Numbered from the stretch's first letter, positions 22,401-33,752 are shown. The stretch: DNA of 64,000 nt from Pezicula radicicola (GCA_003008705.1 PDUO01000005.1:1429997-1493996), one strand, 5' to 3'. The notes: a model not told the origin generated them from the sequence alone. A program made the numbers and translations.

Positions 22401-23423
22401 TGTTGACTCTCCCAGGTTCTGGAAAGCCGTGGTTCTGGTTCAGAGTTGGACTAAATTGTAACTTCAAAAGGTAAGTTTTCTAAGTTGAGGTGTTCAGAGG
22501 GAGATGGACCTTGGGGTTTGTATGATGTTTAAAAGTTGAAAATTTTGGCCTACCTAACATGCATCCTGTCAAGGCAGACTGATATGTCTTATGTCTCACC
22601 TTCGCTTAATGAGTGGATGTGAACAAAAGTTCCATGCAGAGTAAGCCACCAACTGTTTCCTTGGCGCTGATGACACCAACGTATCAGGATAAAAGTCAAA
22701 AGTGCCGTGCATTAGCCAGCGGGTAATAGGCCAGGTACACGGTTCTCCCAAGCGATCAATAGGCTAGTATCACTAGACCAGCTGGAGATGAGCTACATCA
22801 GCATCTTTCAAAGGTTCCCTACATCAGGCAGAAATAATACCAGGCTACTGATCTCTGTCACCACTAATGATGCAGGCACCGTCAGGCTGGGCCGGCGAAA
22901 AGCGGCGCAGGTAGAAATACTATGGGCAGAAAAGTCCCCCGCATTAATATTTCGGAAGCAACCCCGGGAAATCGAGATAAAGCAGAAGCCTCATGAGTGA
23001 TAAAAAGTTCCCTACATCTTATTTTCTAAAGCGATGTCATGAACCAAATCCAAAATAAGAAACCGAGGCGACAAAAAGTTCCTCGCAGGCCAATACTGCA
23101 ATTTCGCTGGCTGCTAATTCAATCCCCGCCCAGCAGAATTGATAACTCTTGGTACCTTGTTCCACTTCTAAGTGAATCTCCAAAAAGTTCCATGCGTCGA
23201 CCATCAGATCACCCGAGGAATTGGAAAGGTGAGCCATTGCTCTTTTCAATGACAGAAAAGATGAGATGCAGGTTATATATGCTTCACCTTTGCCCACTTA
23301 AAATTTGTCTTTAAAGACAACGCCAGCTTTCGCCAACCAGTCTAGCCGAACTTCTACCAAAGAAGCATCTCGTTGAAATCACATATTTCCCTTTCGTATC
23401 CAGCTTCTCAAGCAGTCTCCAAA
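22401..23423. promoter_or_regulatory. shared divergent promoter region with repeated AAAGTTCC motif
   Basis: About 1 kb between divergently transcribed genes. (A)AAAGTTCC or a close variant occurs at about 22625, 22810 (AAAGGTTCC), 23003, 23073 and 23184, all on the plus strand. Copies at 22625 and 23184 are followed by ATGC; copies at 22810 and 23003 by CTACATC. Overlapping open frames at 22788-23000 and 23037-23314 have no family content. Confidence 0.45.
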
Positions 23424-23915
23424 ATGCCAAAGAACTCTGAATCCACTCGATCCGTGAAGGGTCCATCGAACCGCGGAATCAATAGTGTGAGTGGTTGTCT
23501 CAGATACTTCTTCCTTTCCAGAGTACTTTATGATGCACATAAAATCATGGAAGACGTACTAACTTCCAAAAAGCATGCCCAAGCAACCGGATCAGCCAAA
23601 GGCCAAAATCAGTCTCTACCCATTCAACGTACTTGGCCTCAATGGCCAACGGCCTCTAGCAATCGACCGACTTCTGACGGCGATGCGAACACCTCTTCTT
23701 CGCAAGGGACGGGCACACATCAGGATGCCAATGGTCAGGGCATGACTCCAATAACTCCAATGCAACGCTGGGAGAGCGAAACTCTTCGAGAGGGTCCATA
23801 TAACGCCGTTTATAGCTATGCACCTCGATATGATGAAGGTACCCACGCCCAGTCTAGCAATGAGAACGTTGCTGAGCATTGGAGCACGGATGGAAACTGC
23901 AAGTCTCAGAAGTGA
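23424..23915 (+). CDS. small hypothetical protein, Ser/Thr/Gln/Asn-rich
   Basis: ATG at 23424 opens 163 residues (MPKNSESTRSVKGPSNRGIN...). The frame extends upstream to 23373, but 23424 has a better context (AAAATGCC). The protein has a hydrophobic/Tyr patch early (SGCLRYFFLSRVLYDAHKIMED) then a disordered, polar C-terminal half (SSNRPTSDGDANTSSSQGTGTHQDANGQG). A GTGAGT donor near 23486 and a TTCCAG acceptor near 23520 would make a 35-nt intron that shifts the frame, so I left it unspliced. No family recognised. Confidence 0.42.
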   Translation: MPKNSESTRSVKGPSNRGINSVSGCLRYFFLSRVLYDAHKIMEDVLTSKKHAQATGSAKGQNQSLPIQRTWPQWPTASSNRPTSDGDANTSSSQGTGTHQDANGQGMTPITPMQRWESETLREGPYNAVYSYAPRYDEGTHAQSSNENVAEHWSTDGNCKSQK

Positions 23916-24714
23916 CATGACAGAAGATGAAGTATAGACACTTAGGAACAGAAGTGGTTGAAAGCAGGGAATACGTATTCAGTGTAGATCTGAATGAAAA
24001 TAGAAGGAAAATTGGAAGTTCTTCTCAGATCGTGGCCTTACACGCGATAAAAATGTGACTTCCAGAATTAAGCACTTGTTCTAGTGAATCGAATTTGATA
24101 AGTGAATAAAGTAAACTACCTAGTTAGCCTAGGTGAAAGCAGAGTTAACAGTGGATGACATCTAAGTTAACGACGCATTGACTTTTCCGACACCCGAATG
24201 TGAGAGCACCAAATCACATCTATTGGATCGACTTGATGGCCCAGTCCAGCATCTTACAGTGGTACAGTACTAGATGATGAAGTCATTGCAGTCGATCTTG
24301 CTTTCTTGCTATTAAATATAGCTCTTGGTTCCTTAGTGAAAGAGAAAAACGAATGCGAATCCGCAATAGCCAGAAAATCGGTGCTTCAATACCTAACACT
24401 CACTAAGCTTGAGTCGTCTCCCTTAATTACGCGAATGCGAGAATGTGCGCCATGATGTCTTGCGCTAACCTTGATTCGTATGATTGGAATTCTTCTGCTC
24501 AAGCCTCAACATTGTTAGTTTTAACTTAATCAGTCGCTTAAAGACATGTTGTTCCATCGGGATGACATAAGAAATAAATATGAGCAAGTCCATCAGCTGT
24601 TCCCCTCACAGGACTCTGCTCAGCACGACATCTTCACTTTTATATCCAAGCTACCATCGCTTAACAACTCCACAGCACTACAGTATCTTGATTAACACTC
24701 ATCAAAATAATGCA
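23916..24714. other. intergenic, no gene seen
   Basis: About 800 AT-rich bases between the small gene and the dead SDR gene. The region just before 24715 (CACTCATCAAAATAATGC) looks like an old fungal leader. Confidence 0.5.
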
Positions 24715-25790
24715 ATGGCCTCCCTCGCCCAGTCCAAGCCTCGAATGCTCAAATTGCGACCGTTCTTCCTCCGGGTCTCGTAGCTCTCTTTGTCGGTGCA
24801 ACTAATAGTATTGGCGAGACATCTCTCAAGCAATTTGCAAAACATGCATGTGAACCTCGAGCGTACTTTGTCGGCCGGTCACAAGAAGCCGGAGATTGCA
24901 TCCAAGCTGAATGCAAGAAGCTGAACTCGGAAGGAGAATATATATTCATTTAAGCGGACACGAGTCTGATATGTGATGTGGATGATGTATGTCGTGATAT
25001 TAAGAGCAAGGAGAAGGCGATCAATATTTTATTTCTTAGTACAGGAACTTTGATTTCCGGCATAGGTACGCCGGAGTTGTCAAACCTTTCTATAGCGTGT
25101 GAATATATAGTTCGAAGGATGAGCTGAGGCTTACAATGACGTGTAGAGAGAGACTTCAGAAGGCCTCCATTTCGCCGCATCACTAATATTCCACTCCCGC
25201 AATCGCTTCGCCATCAATCTGCTACCACTTCTCCAAAAAAAAAAAAGCCACAGGTCTCCGTCGAGTTGTCAACGTCTTAGCAGCCGCAAAAGAAGGACCA
25301 GTCAACACATCAGACTTTCAAGCCCGTGGAGTTCCTATACTTCAACAGCGAGGTCATGGAGCCTTAATTATTACTTTTTCCCTCGAAGCACTCGCCAACA
25401 ACAAAGCACCAGAAGTTTCTTTTATTCATGTTTTTCCTGGCCCTGTGAGGTCAAATATTTCTCGAGGTGGGTTTTCAAAGTCATAGGTCCCTTCGTGTAT
25501 ATCCTGTAGAATCTGGCGAGCGTCACTTATTTCTCGCAATGAGCTCCATGTACCCGACTAAGACAAATGATGATGCTTCTGGGGTGCCTTTGGTGGGTGG
25601 AGTTACTGTTGCAAGAGGAACAGATGGAAAGCCTGGAAGCGGCGTTTATTCTATTGATGAAAAGTGCGAAAGTGCAGATCCAAAGGTGGAGGAGATATTG
25701 GCTAAGCTTAGGGCGGAAGGAATGGCAGAAAAGGTGTGGGAGAACGTATAGGGGGAGTTCAAGCGTATTACTGGTGTGGTAGCTACATAG
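24715..25790 (+). pseudogene. short-chain dehydrogenase/reductase (SDR) relic
   Basis: The ATG at 24715 starts MASLAQ, then the frame must shift (near 24733-24745) to continue QASNAQIATVLPPGLVALFVGATNSIGE, the Rossmann dinucleotide loop, and LKQFAKHACEPRAYFVGRSQEAGDC. A TAA at 24951 interrupts YIFI-stop-ADTSLICDVDDVCRDIKSKEKAINILFLSTGT. More pieces follow in other frames: EGLHFAASLIFHSRNRFAINLLPLL, then a run of 12-13 A near 25235, RRVVNVLAAAKEGPVN, EVSFIHVFPGPVRSNISRG, SGERHLFLAMSSMYP, and a final TAG at 25749 before GEFKRITGVVAT. The order matches a complete fungal SDR, so this is a full-length gene that has died by frame shifts and nonsense changes rather than a fragment. Confidence 0.88.
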
Positions 25791-26290
25791 ATCACAAGCT
25801 TGCAGTGCTCAGTTTTGGGACTAAGAGAAGTAGCAATGTAATAATTTTATCGAACTGGTGTCGATCGTCAAGGGAACCAAGAGGGAACTTCCTCCGAATA
25901 TAAACGATAAATGATATTGAATTGACTGCACAGATTCACCTTTATATAACAAATATCGCTTCTTTAGTGGAGCAAGACATTGATTTTGCAGTCGCCTTCC
26001 GCCCGGCCATAATAGCATGGGGCCTTCCTGCAATCTAGGCAACTGGGCATTAGGACCCACAAGCTCCTTGAATATAGCTTGGATATTCTGTCAGGAGGTC
26101 TTACACCTAAGTCCTGTTGTCAATTTTTTTTTTACTACACACGGCCTTGGAAACTATTAGGGGGGCGAAGATAGTCTCGCTTAGCCGACCTTCCGCATTC
26201 ACTTTCAGTCCCAATTATGATCTCCCTCTTTCTTTCACCAAACCCATCGACTGAACAATTTCGCTCTCGGCTCAAAACCCAAACGTCATC
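25791..26290. other. intergenic, no gene seen
   Basis: About 500 bases. An open frame at 25821-26060 on the minus strand has no recognisable content; a T-run lies near 26125. Confidence 0.5.
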
Positions 26291-26710
26291 ATGATGACTT
26301 TTGGAGAATTCATGTCCAACGTCGGCGAATCTCTGGCTGGCGCGGCTGCAGCTCTTGATGAATACGCTATAAGTTGTGGTGACACCCCTATAACCGCCTG
26401 TAGTCTCCAAACTTTTTGCCGTGACCTTCGAACAAGCAGGGGTAATCGCACATTTTGAAAATGTGCGATTACCCCTGCACGTACTAATTAATAGTGGGAA
26501 TGTCGCTAGTGGAATTACCACGCTTGAATGGATGCAGCAAGAACTAGCTTGCTCCTGCGATGGAAGAAGCTGGCAAGGCTTTTGATAGGTTTGGAAAGAA
26601 CGCGGCCACTGCTTTCGACGAATTTGGCAAGAATCAGCTCGCGCCCACCGCCGAGGAGGTCTAGAAGGCTTTGAATGGATTTAGACAGAACATAGATATA
26701 TATACGTGAA
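26291..26710 (+). pseudogene. degenerate small helical protein gene interrupted by a palindrome
   Basis: ATG at 26291 (or 26294) opens MMTFGEFMSNVGESLAGAAAALDEYAISC... and the frame stops with TGA at 26456-26458, exactly at the centre of a perfect 43-nt palindrome. Further on, from 26560, another stretch reads MEEAGKAFDRFGKNAATAFDEFGKNQLAPTAEEV, then TAG at 26662, then KALNGFRQNI. The repeated F-x-x-F-G-K-N unit looks like a small alpha-helical repeat protein. Together the pieces look like one decayed gene of unknown function. Confidence 0.5.
26436..26478. repeat. perfect 43-nt palindrome, 21-bp arms, 1-nt centre
   Basis: The left arm 26436-26456 begins GCAGGGGTAATCGC and ends CATTTT; the right arm 26458-26478 is its exact reverse complement, and only a G at 26457 separates them. 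The identity stops abruptly on both sides. No terminator-like T-run follows. Confidence 0.95.
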
Positions 26711-26903
26711 AGTGGGCTGATTACGCGTTTAAATGTCACCTGATTTTAGGCTGACATTCCTTCATACTTCTTTGATCTAGTAGCCTTATGAAGAGACTTA
26801 AATAGAGAGCTTCTCTTTCCACTAAAGTATTACCTATTGCTGCTGCGTCTCTCTGCCATACCACATCACTTTGAAGTTACGTTTCTTCGACAAAGCAATC
26901 GCC

Positions 26904-27351
26904 ATGGGAAACTCTTCAACCACAACGCCCAACGACCTGAAAATCTCAGACCAGAAATATTCAAATCAAGGACAGAAGCAACTTGATAGAAAACTAGAAG
27001 CAAAAGACTTAGAGATACACGAACTCAGAAGAGAGCTTGATATTCGAAATTGCAGAGATCGAAGAGCTGAAGACTGCAAAGGGTTCGCTGAGCGGCACTA
27101 GAGATAAGTATCCTAGTTCTGAACTCACTCTTACACCTACTACGACAACTATGAACTCCGGGATGGAAAAGCCTGCCGAGAATCCCATCGTGATCGTAGA
27201 TCCCAATGAACTTGCTAGTCAGACGATTGGTGCCATTCTGAGAGCGAAGTGTACAACTCGAGGTCAAGGTCGTACGTGGGTGAAAGTAGGTGATTACGTC
27301 AAGATTCTTGGTTGGCAAGGTAGTCGGGAAGTGACAGTCGAGAGCCTTTGA
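26904..27351 (+). pseudogene. small coiled-coil protein gene with an internal frame shift
   Basis: ATG at 26904 starts MGNSSTTTPNDLKISDQKYSNQ and runs into a charged heptad-like region (QLDRKLEAKDLEIHELRRELDI). Around 27040-27055 the coding character moves to another frame, which continues IFEIAEIEELKTAKGSLSG, SGMEKPAENPIVIVDPNELASQTIGAILRAKC and WVKVGDYVKILGWQGSREV, ending at 27351. No donor and acceptor pair explains the change, so a one-base indel is more likely. The C-terminal part looks globular. Family not recognised. If an unseen intron exists, the gene could be intact. Confidence 0.45.
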
Positions 27352-27627
27352 ACAGGCAAGATGGGACTTGTAATGAACTGGGAATGCTTTTTTCCGTTGG
27401 GCGCCGATAGCAAGTGTTCTTGTTTGAAAGGCGCATGTCGCTGTGTTATTGAAGATCCCGAGCGTTACTATGTCAGTCGACCTATGTGCTTTCCTTGAAG
27501 TGAGCTAACAGAAATTCCTTTATTCAGGCTTATTAACTAGGCCTTACAGGCGAAGACCGAGGTCTAATCACTTTGCTAAACTATATACAAGCACAAAAAC
27601 CTACACTATGACTCCGGCATCTCTGAT

Positions 27628-28311
27628 TCAGTCGTCCAAGGAGGGCAGGCAAAACCCAATACTGGGTAACAATCTTATAGACAAAACAAGTCTTGCGTAC
27701 CTAGTTGAAATGGCTGGATGCCCTCTGATGTCATTACACGCAAGAAGTAGACCAGGCACACCAACTGGTGCAAGGCAACCTCCCGCAACGGAAAGATTGA
27801 AGTTAGCGAGATAGCTGTAGATCTCCCCAGAGGAACAAGGTCCAACAGAGAGAACACTCTGGTCTGCCGACAGTTTAAGTGTAGAGACATTCGACATAAC
27901 CATGAGAATACCGTTGTCAATATTATTCGCACCAGAGACGCCCACTAGTCATTGAGCTTAGCATAATATCTTCTTTTCCACAAATTTTAGCCACGCACTA
28001 TATCCACCACCACGAACCGCAAATGTCGAATTAGAATTTGAGATGGTCGTTACGATATCGGAAGCAGATTCTAGTCTGAAAACGCAACTTGGATCCAAGA
28101 TCTCTGTGTCGGACCAGAAGTTCTTGTTCTCCCAAATGTATACCTCAGTCTCTGGATAGAAGACCTTAGTTGGGAATGCTGTCTGGAGTGCTGTACATCC
28201 ATCCGAGTATAAAATTTCTACTCCCAGAGTCTTAGGGTCCTTACAAGCAGCAACATTTGCAAGCGCAATGACTATTGCTGTAAGATTGAGAACCAAGAAA
28301 GAAGAACACAT
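27628..28311 (-). pseudogene. truncated FAD-linked oxidase (berberine-bridge-enzyme-like), N-terminal part only
   Basis: Exon 1 (28311-27999) and exon 2 (27944-27628), joined over a 54-nt intron, give 209 residues. The start MCSSFLVLNLTAIVIALANVAAC is a signal peptide. Then come CVFRLESASDIVTTISNSNSTFAVRGGGY, MGVSGANNIDNGILMVMSNVSTL, SVLSVGP, IYSYLANFNLSVAGGCLAPVGVPGLLLA, which follow the first half of the FAD_binding_4 domain in order. After LLLA the similarity ends and the frame stops at 27628. Full-length relatives have roughly 450-550 residues, so the end of the flavin domain and the whole BBE substrate domain are missing. The GP-x-x-R-W segment is also altered to GPCSSGE. A functional oxidase is very unlikely. 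Confidence 0.78.
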
Positions 28312-29522
28312 GGTGGCTTAGTATCGCAGTAATTGTTAAATGGATTACGATTAGCCGAGCGCACAGTGTTTAAGTGTCGTAAATGTGTACGTTATATACG
28401 TTTTTGTGTTTCCTGTTGAATGACGCTCTGTGTGGATCTTTGAAGCATTTGTTGCGCAATTTTGGCACTTGAGTGCCAGGGTAATTGAAGAACATTCGAA
28501 GCTGCATATTCGCTGCAGTCTGCAGAGTATAATGGGGTACGGAGGTGTTGATAATGCAAATTAAATTAATGCACGAAAAAGGATACCATCACATTAAGCG
28601 ACGTCTCTCTTCTTAGGTCATCTCGGCGATTGTGCTTGAATAGTCGCAAGGCCTAGCCTCAAGAACTAGGTGAACAATCAACAACGCGAATCAACAGGGG
28701 TTTCAAATCTTGTGATTCTTATCTTGTTACTCAAGCTTCGCCGAGGTCTCTGTAGAAATCACGGAGTAAAAATCTAGAGATGCGAAACGCTGTTAATTTC
28801 CTACAGACTCAGGTTCGAATAAGTCAAAAGCAATCTGATCTGACACGACTTCTAGTGCTTTGATCCGTAAAGGGGGGGGGGACTTCGAAGGATTCATATC
28901 TTTGTAAATATGCTTGAAGCTGGATTTATTCATCTTAGCACCCATCCTCCAAAACGAGACAATTGCGCTAGAGCAAAAGCTGAATCTCCTGTAGTAGATG
29001 TACATGCACACCCGAAATGATGACGAGGCTAAGGCCATAAGTTGCATTATATGTCCTAAAATTTTATCATCAGATACGTAGAAACCTCATACTGTTTCAG
29101 AAGTTACTAAATTGTTGGTTGTGTAGCTAAGCTATTCTTGTTTTACTTAAGTCAACATTCAATTTACAGCTGTAACGGAACGAAAGTCTGACAACAATAT
29201 TAAGTCTACGTCGAACATTTCTATCCACTAGCTGAATAATCCTAAATTCAACAATTGAAAGGAATTTCCCACTCAGAATTATCCCCAATAAATTCAATAA
29301 TAGCGCTGTGGGAATAGAAATTAATATATAACAATATAGCCCCTAGCAAGAAAACATATTGAACAGACTTGAAACTCTGAGTGTCCTTGCCCTCACCACC
29401 TCGCGGAAATTTCTAAGAGCGTTGTTTTAGTTTACTGATAGCAAGGACTGTCTGTTTAGATTGCTATGATTAGAGCTTCTAACACTTCCTAGTGGGTACT
29501 ACAACTAGAGAGATGCTTTTCT

Positions 29523-30463
29523 ACTAAATGACAACCCACTTTCTACTAGCAACAATATAGTTTGAAATATTAGACCTAGTGGAATACTATCTAGCTCTCA
29601 AGACAAACCAGAAATTCATGCTGTGTTCTTATAAAGTAGACTGATTGAAAAGTCTCTTTAGGTTTAGTGTAACAGCTCTTTCTACATTGCTCGTATGATT
29701 GCGGTTCTTCTCGTTTTAGGGTTGATTTTACTTCCTAGTGGTGGTTTGGTTAGACTTTGACATTGAAGTCAGTATCCACATCCTTGCATCTAGAAAAAGT
29801 TTCTTCGAATTAGTAAGTAAGCACTGAGAGAGAGATAAGTTACTTTAAAAAAACCACTTTGCATCTTTTCTAAAAACTACTTTTCATGTAACTTTAGACT
29901 TGTCTTGTGTTCCTAGTCTATTACTAATGAGCGTTAATCGAGGCAAACCTGGCAAATTGTGGTCACTATCTACGTAAGGACAGATAGATTTAATTACTTA
30001 AGTCAAATAATTTATTCAAGTATTAGAGACAGGGAAATTCAAGAATTAAACACAAGTTTTCCCAAAAGGTGTTTCGAATATATCCTATAGTAGTACAGTT
30101 AGGATATTGTTGTATAGCATGGTAACCGTAAGAAAGGCAAATAGTGAGTTCAGAAATCTCTCCTTTCTTTGTCTCCCACAATAACTTGCTAAGGGCATTG
30201 ACACGACTTACGAATAACCAGGTTATGGGACGAGCATATGGGAAGAGCACTTTAGTACTTCTTAGATAAACCTTGTTAATACACACCAAAAGCTCATTGA
30301 CAGAACTTCCTAAGGCCATAGCAGTTGAACAGAAGTAGGTATTAATTGTACCCCTTGGAATGAGACACATTTATTTATACTAAATAACAACATAATTTCT
30401 TATAGCAACAATATGGTTTTAAATATCTAATTTAGGGGAATAAACCCACCTCTCAAAATTGAC
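29523..30463. repeat. two diverged direct repeats
   Basis: 29523-29608 and 30379-30463 align along about 85 bases (both begin ACTAAAT-ACAAC, share TAGCAACAATAT and end in CTCTCAA). Identity is about 70 percent by eye. Spacing of about 856 bases could reflect the ends of an old element or a duplication. Confidence 0.55.
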
Positions 30464-32085
30464 ATGAGGCAGCCTGTGTCTGCTGATTGCCAATAGAGTG
30501 TCATTTGAGTAATCATTGATGATAATTTGACTTGTGCCAGGGTTGAAACAGGTTCCTAAACCATCATGTATGTGGATGTATTGTGGCCTCCGTCATTTTA
30601 GGCATTTCCTCCAAGTAGTCCTATCTGCATTTGCTGCGGTTCTTAGAGGATTATATAACAGCCTGTTATATTGTAGTAATAATTAGTTAGAGTCGAAATA
30701 TTCTGGACGATGGCCTTTGTACTTGTAGGCAAGTTGTATGAGCTACTAATATTCAAGTAATATTTTACTCCAGCCGAACTGCAGTAGCGTTTGCCATCAT
30801 CGACACTATCGGCAGCCTCTTCTGTATAGTTTTAAGAAGACTTTGTAGCTTATTGCTTGTGTGCTCATTTATTACGAGGAACTATAGAAGCAACCATATA
30901 GAACGCGAAGAAGCCGAAGCCGAAGAAATCCTGTCAATAAAACGGAAATTTAGATATTGAAAATCATTGAATAATTAAGCCATTAAATAGGTACAACAAT
31001 AGAAAGGGAAAACAGAATCCAGTCTTTCTTCTACATAACAGTAAATTCCTAACAAATTGTTGTCAGTGTTCACAGTGCTGTCAAGACACTTTATAAAAGA
31101 GCTAACGGTAGTCAAATTAGTTGGTAACCTCAAAATCTTTGCTGTGGAATGTCTTTCTGAAATCCTTAAACTAGTGAGCCTGTTCGACAATGACATTGAC
31201 ATTGCAAAAGCTTCGCAGCCACTTGAAGACCTAAAGAGGTTCGCCGAAGCTCCCTTTACGTTAAAGAGCAGACGTTGAATGCTCCTTTTCTTCGCTCTAA
31301 CCTGGTCGGCTATCAATGCCAGTCTTATTTGGTGAACCTCTTGTCTGCGATACTTAATTCAGAAGCTTGTATTTGATGTAAAATTCCAATCATCAAGAAT
31401 CCGACCCAATTGTTCGGTAACAATAGACGGTACACATGTTCTTTCTTCGGGTCCTTGAAAATTAGGAAGCTGGGCAAGAATTACTGTTTCGACCATGATT
31501 ATGACTTTCCATTTATTTGTTTTGTTGTAGCTACGACCGTTCACTCACCTTTGTCTCGGTAGCATCATCCCATATACAAATATTTCAGCCCTGCTTTCCG
31601 GTATCCTCCTACAAGATGAAGTTAAGTCCCGCCTTATTGGATATCCTCGTTTAACGGGAGCAAAATCCATGGAGAGAGGCATGATGTCTTCTAGGATTTT
31701 ATTCAGGGGTTATATCATGCTATTTAGTCTTTGTTTATTGTTAGAAAGGATAGCATGTAGTTAATAACGATGTTCTGACAAAAGTTGGTTCAATGACAAC
31801 AACTTAGGCCTGAAATTTCTATTAAAACTTGTATAGTTGATAGTAGCAATAGAACAAGGATTTAGCTCTCTTTCTATCTTGAAGTCCGCCCTTACTTGAA
31901 ATCCTTAGCACTGTTAATACTTGGTACTATTGCTTTTCATTGCCTCATCGAATGCCAAGTTTATTCATCTCATTTCGTCGAATTAGTTCGTTGATTTTGG
32001 ACTTACCAAGTCAATCGCTATTATTAATATAAATCGGTTTAATATTGTCTTATTTCGTGCCTTGCCAGAGTGCAGCGCCTAAACC

Positions 32086-32166
32086 GGCACGCCCAGAGCA
32101 GCTTTAGCCCATACAGCAACATCGAATTGCTCCTAATTTGTATGGGAAATGATGCTCTGGGGTGCC
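32086..32166. repeat. imperfect hairpin in GC-richer island
   Basis: GGCACGCCCAGAGCA (32086-32100) pairs with TGCTCTGGGGTGCC (32153-32166) with one bulge; inside, CCCATAC (32108-32114) pairs with GTATGGG (32140-32146). TTTAGCCC (32103-32110) also has its complement GGGCTAAA further on near 32194. The island is clearly richer in GC than its surroundings. Confidence 0.65.
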
Positions 32167-33380
32167 TGTTTGCTGCCAAAACGCTCCCGTAATGGGGCTA
32201 AACTAACTATATACATAGACTATAGGGATGGTGGGTGGGAAAAAACGAAGCTTTCGATGAAAATCGTGCTGTTGATGAAGAGAGGAAGATTTTACTGAAG
32301 AGCAGTAATTTTATATGGGCCTTGCACTAAATTATGCTGCGGCAGAGCCCGACTCCACTCTTTCATAAAACAGGCACTTAAAAGGCTTTTGCAAGTTAAA
32401 GACTTATCGAAGCTAAGCAACGCAATCTCCCAAGACAAAATAAAATGAAAAATGAAATAAAACAAAAATCTCCAACCAAAGAACTCCAGTTACACATATT
32501 TTCCACCTATTCATCTTATCATAATCTACCTATGGGTGCCTGTCTATTTACAATAAGGTAGACGGAACCTTTTCCACAATTTAAACACGTCATGGAAGAA
32601 GATTCTCCTTCCAGTGGACGCATGAGACTTACATGAACTTTTCGGAGAATGCTGTAAAACATACAGTCGCCTCATTTGGTATGTTCTCTCCACTGACATT
32701 TCCACTTTGGTCGCATTCTCCACCCTTCTTCTTACCGTTTGTATTATCCTCTCGAGATTTTTTGCCAAATCCTCTATCTAGCATAGAAAGGATACTAGAG
32801 CTTAGCTTGTTCATGGCTGTAATAGTTCAAAAATAGAAATATTCACAATATTAGGACCGTTATCAAAAACCATAAACACCGCCTCTTCTATTAAAAGACT
32901 TCCTTCCTGCTAATGCCTAGCACCTCTTTGGTGAAATGCGAATCCAAATATAGAGTAAATAGTGTTGAATTTCTTTTGCTCGAAATCCATAATCCGAAGA
33001 GTTGCAAAGTGATTATATCTGCTCGGAAGCAGCAGTGCACCATTTGTCAATACGATTTCTTAGCCGTCAAATGGAGACATAAATCTTTGTAATCTACCAG
33101 TTGAATAATGATTGAGTTTGTTTAAGAAAGCCAATAGGAAAGAGTGAATGTTCTTGAAGGATTGCTACCCCAATAGGAAGATTAAGGGTGGCGATAGCCA
33201 CCAATGGAAGCAAGAAGGCAAGTCGATATTAATTCAAGCTCGAGATCTCAAAGCTGGAGACAATCCTCCCCCTTGTGATAGTGTCATGGGAACTTTTAGA
33301 TAGTACCGTACAAATTATTTTATAAGATATAATTTTGATTAGAGTTATACCTATATAAAGTGAATTACCTACTTAAATGA

Positions 33381-33452
33381 AGTAAGTTACTCAAATCAAG
33401 TGAGTTACCTAAACTGAGTGAGTTACTTAAATCAAGTAAGTTATTCGAATCT
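33381..33452. repeat. 18-bp tandem repeat, four copies
   Basis: Four successive 18-mers of the type GTRAGTTACTYAAATCAA; the second lineage copies differ at a few positions. The same repeat recurs near 55.2 kb and in single copy near 59.08 kb. Confidence 0.8.
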
Positions 33453-33752
33453 GTGTCTTATATCTTACCAAGCAATTTATACGGTAGTGCCTTCGAATTG
33501 GTTTGAGTTTTCCAAAGCCGTGGATATTTTTTTGTATCTCCGTACGATCCCTGTTCCATGTACCGGTATGTTTTCGACCCACCATTTTCGGTTACTGACG
33601 CGCCTATCGCGCTTACCTTCCAAGAGAAGCCGAGCTGGTTCTGGCCCTCCAGGAAACATCAAGCTCTCTGTTTACCAACTGGCAAGGCCTTTATCTCTTT
33701 CAGCCAGTGGCAAGCGATCAAACCCCACCACTAGAACACATCTCCGCCCACC

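Larger units (their letters stand above)
28312..33752. other. AT-rich gene desert
   Basis: About 5.4 kb, strongly AT-rich with many TAG/TAA triplets and no reading frame of recognisable content; longer frames at 30023-30370 and 30975-31316 (minus) resemble no family. It contains a diverged direct repeat (29523 and 30379), a GC-richer hairpin near 32.1 kb and an 18-bp tandem repeat near 33.4 kb. Composition fits old transposon sequence after heavy C-to-T mutation, but I could not identify an element. Confidence 0.55.

Noticed and set aside
23037..23314. Overlapping open frames on both strands in the divergent promoter
   Set aside because: They overlap each other, lack family content and span the repeated AAAGTTCC motifs.
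30975..31316. 113-residue minus-strand frame in the desert
   Set aside because: No recognised family and surrounded by stop-rich AT sequence; could be a relic but not supportable.
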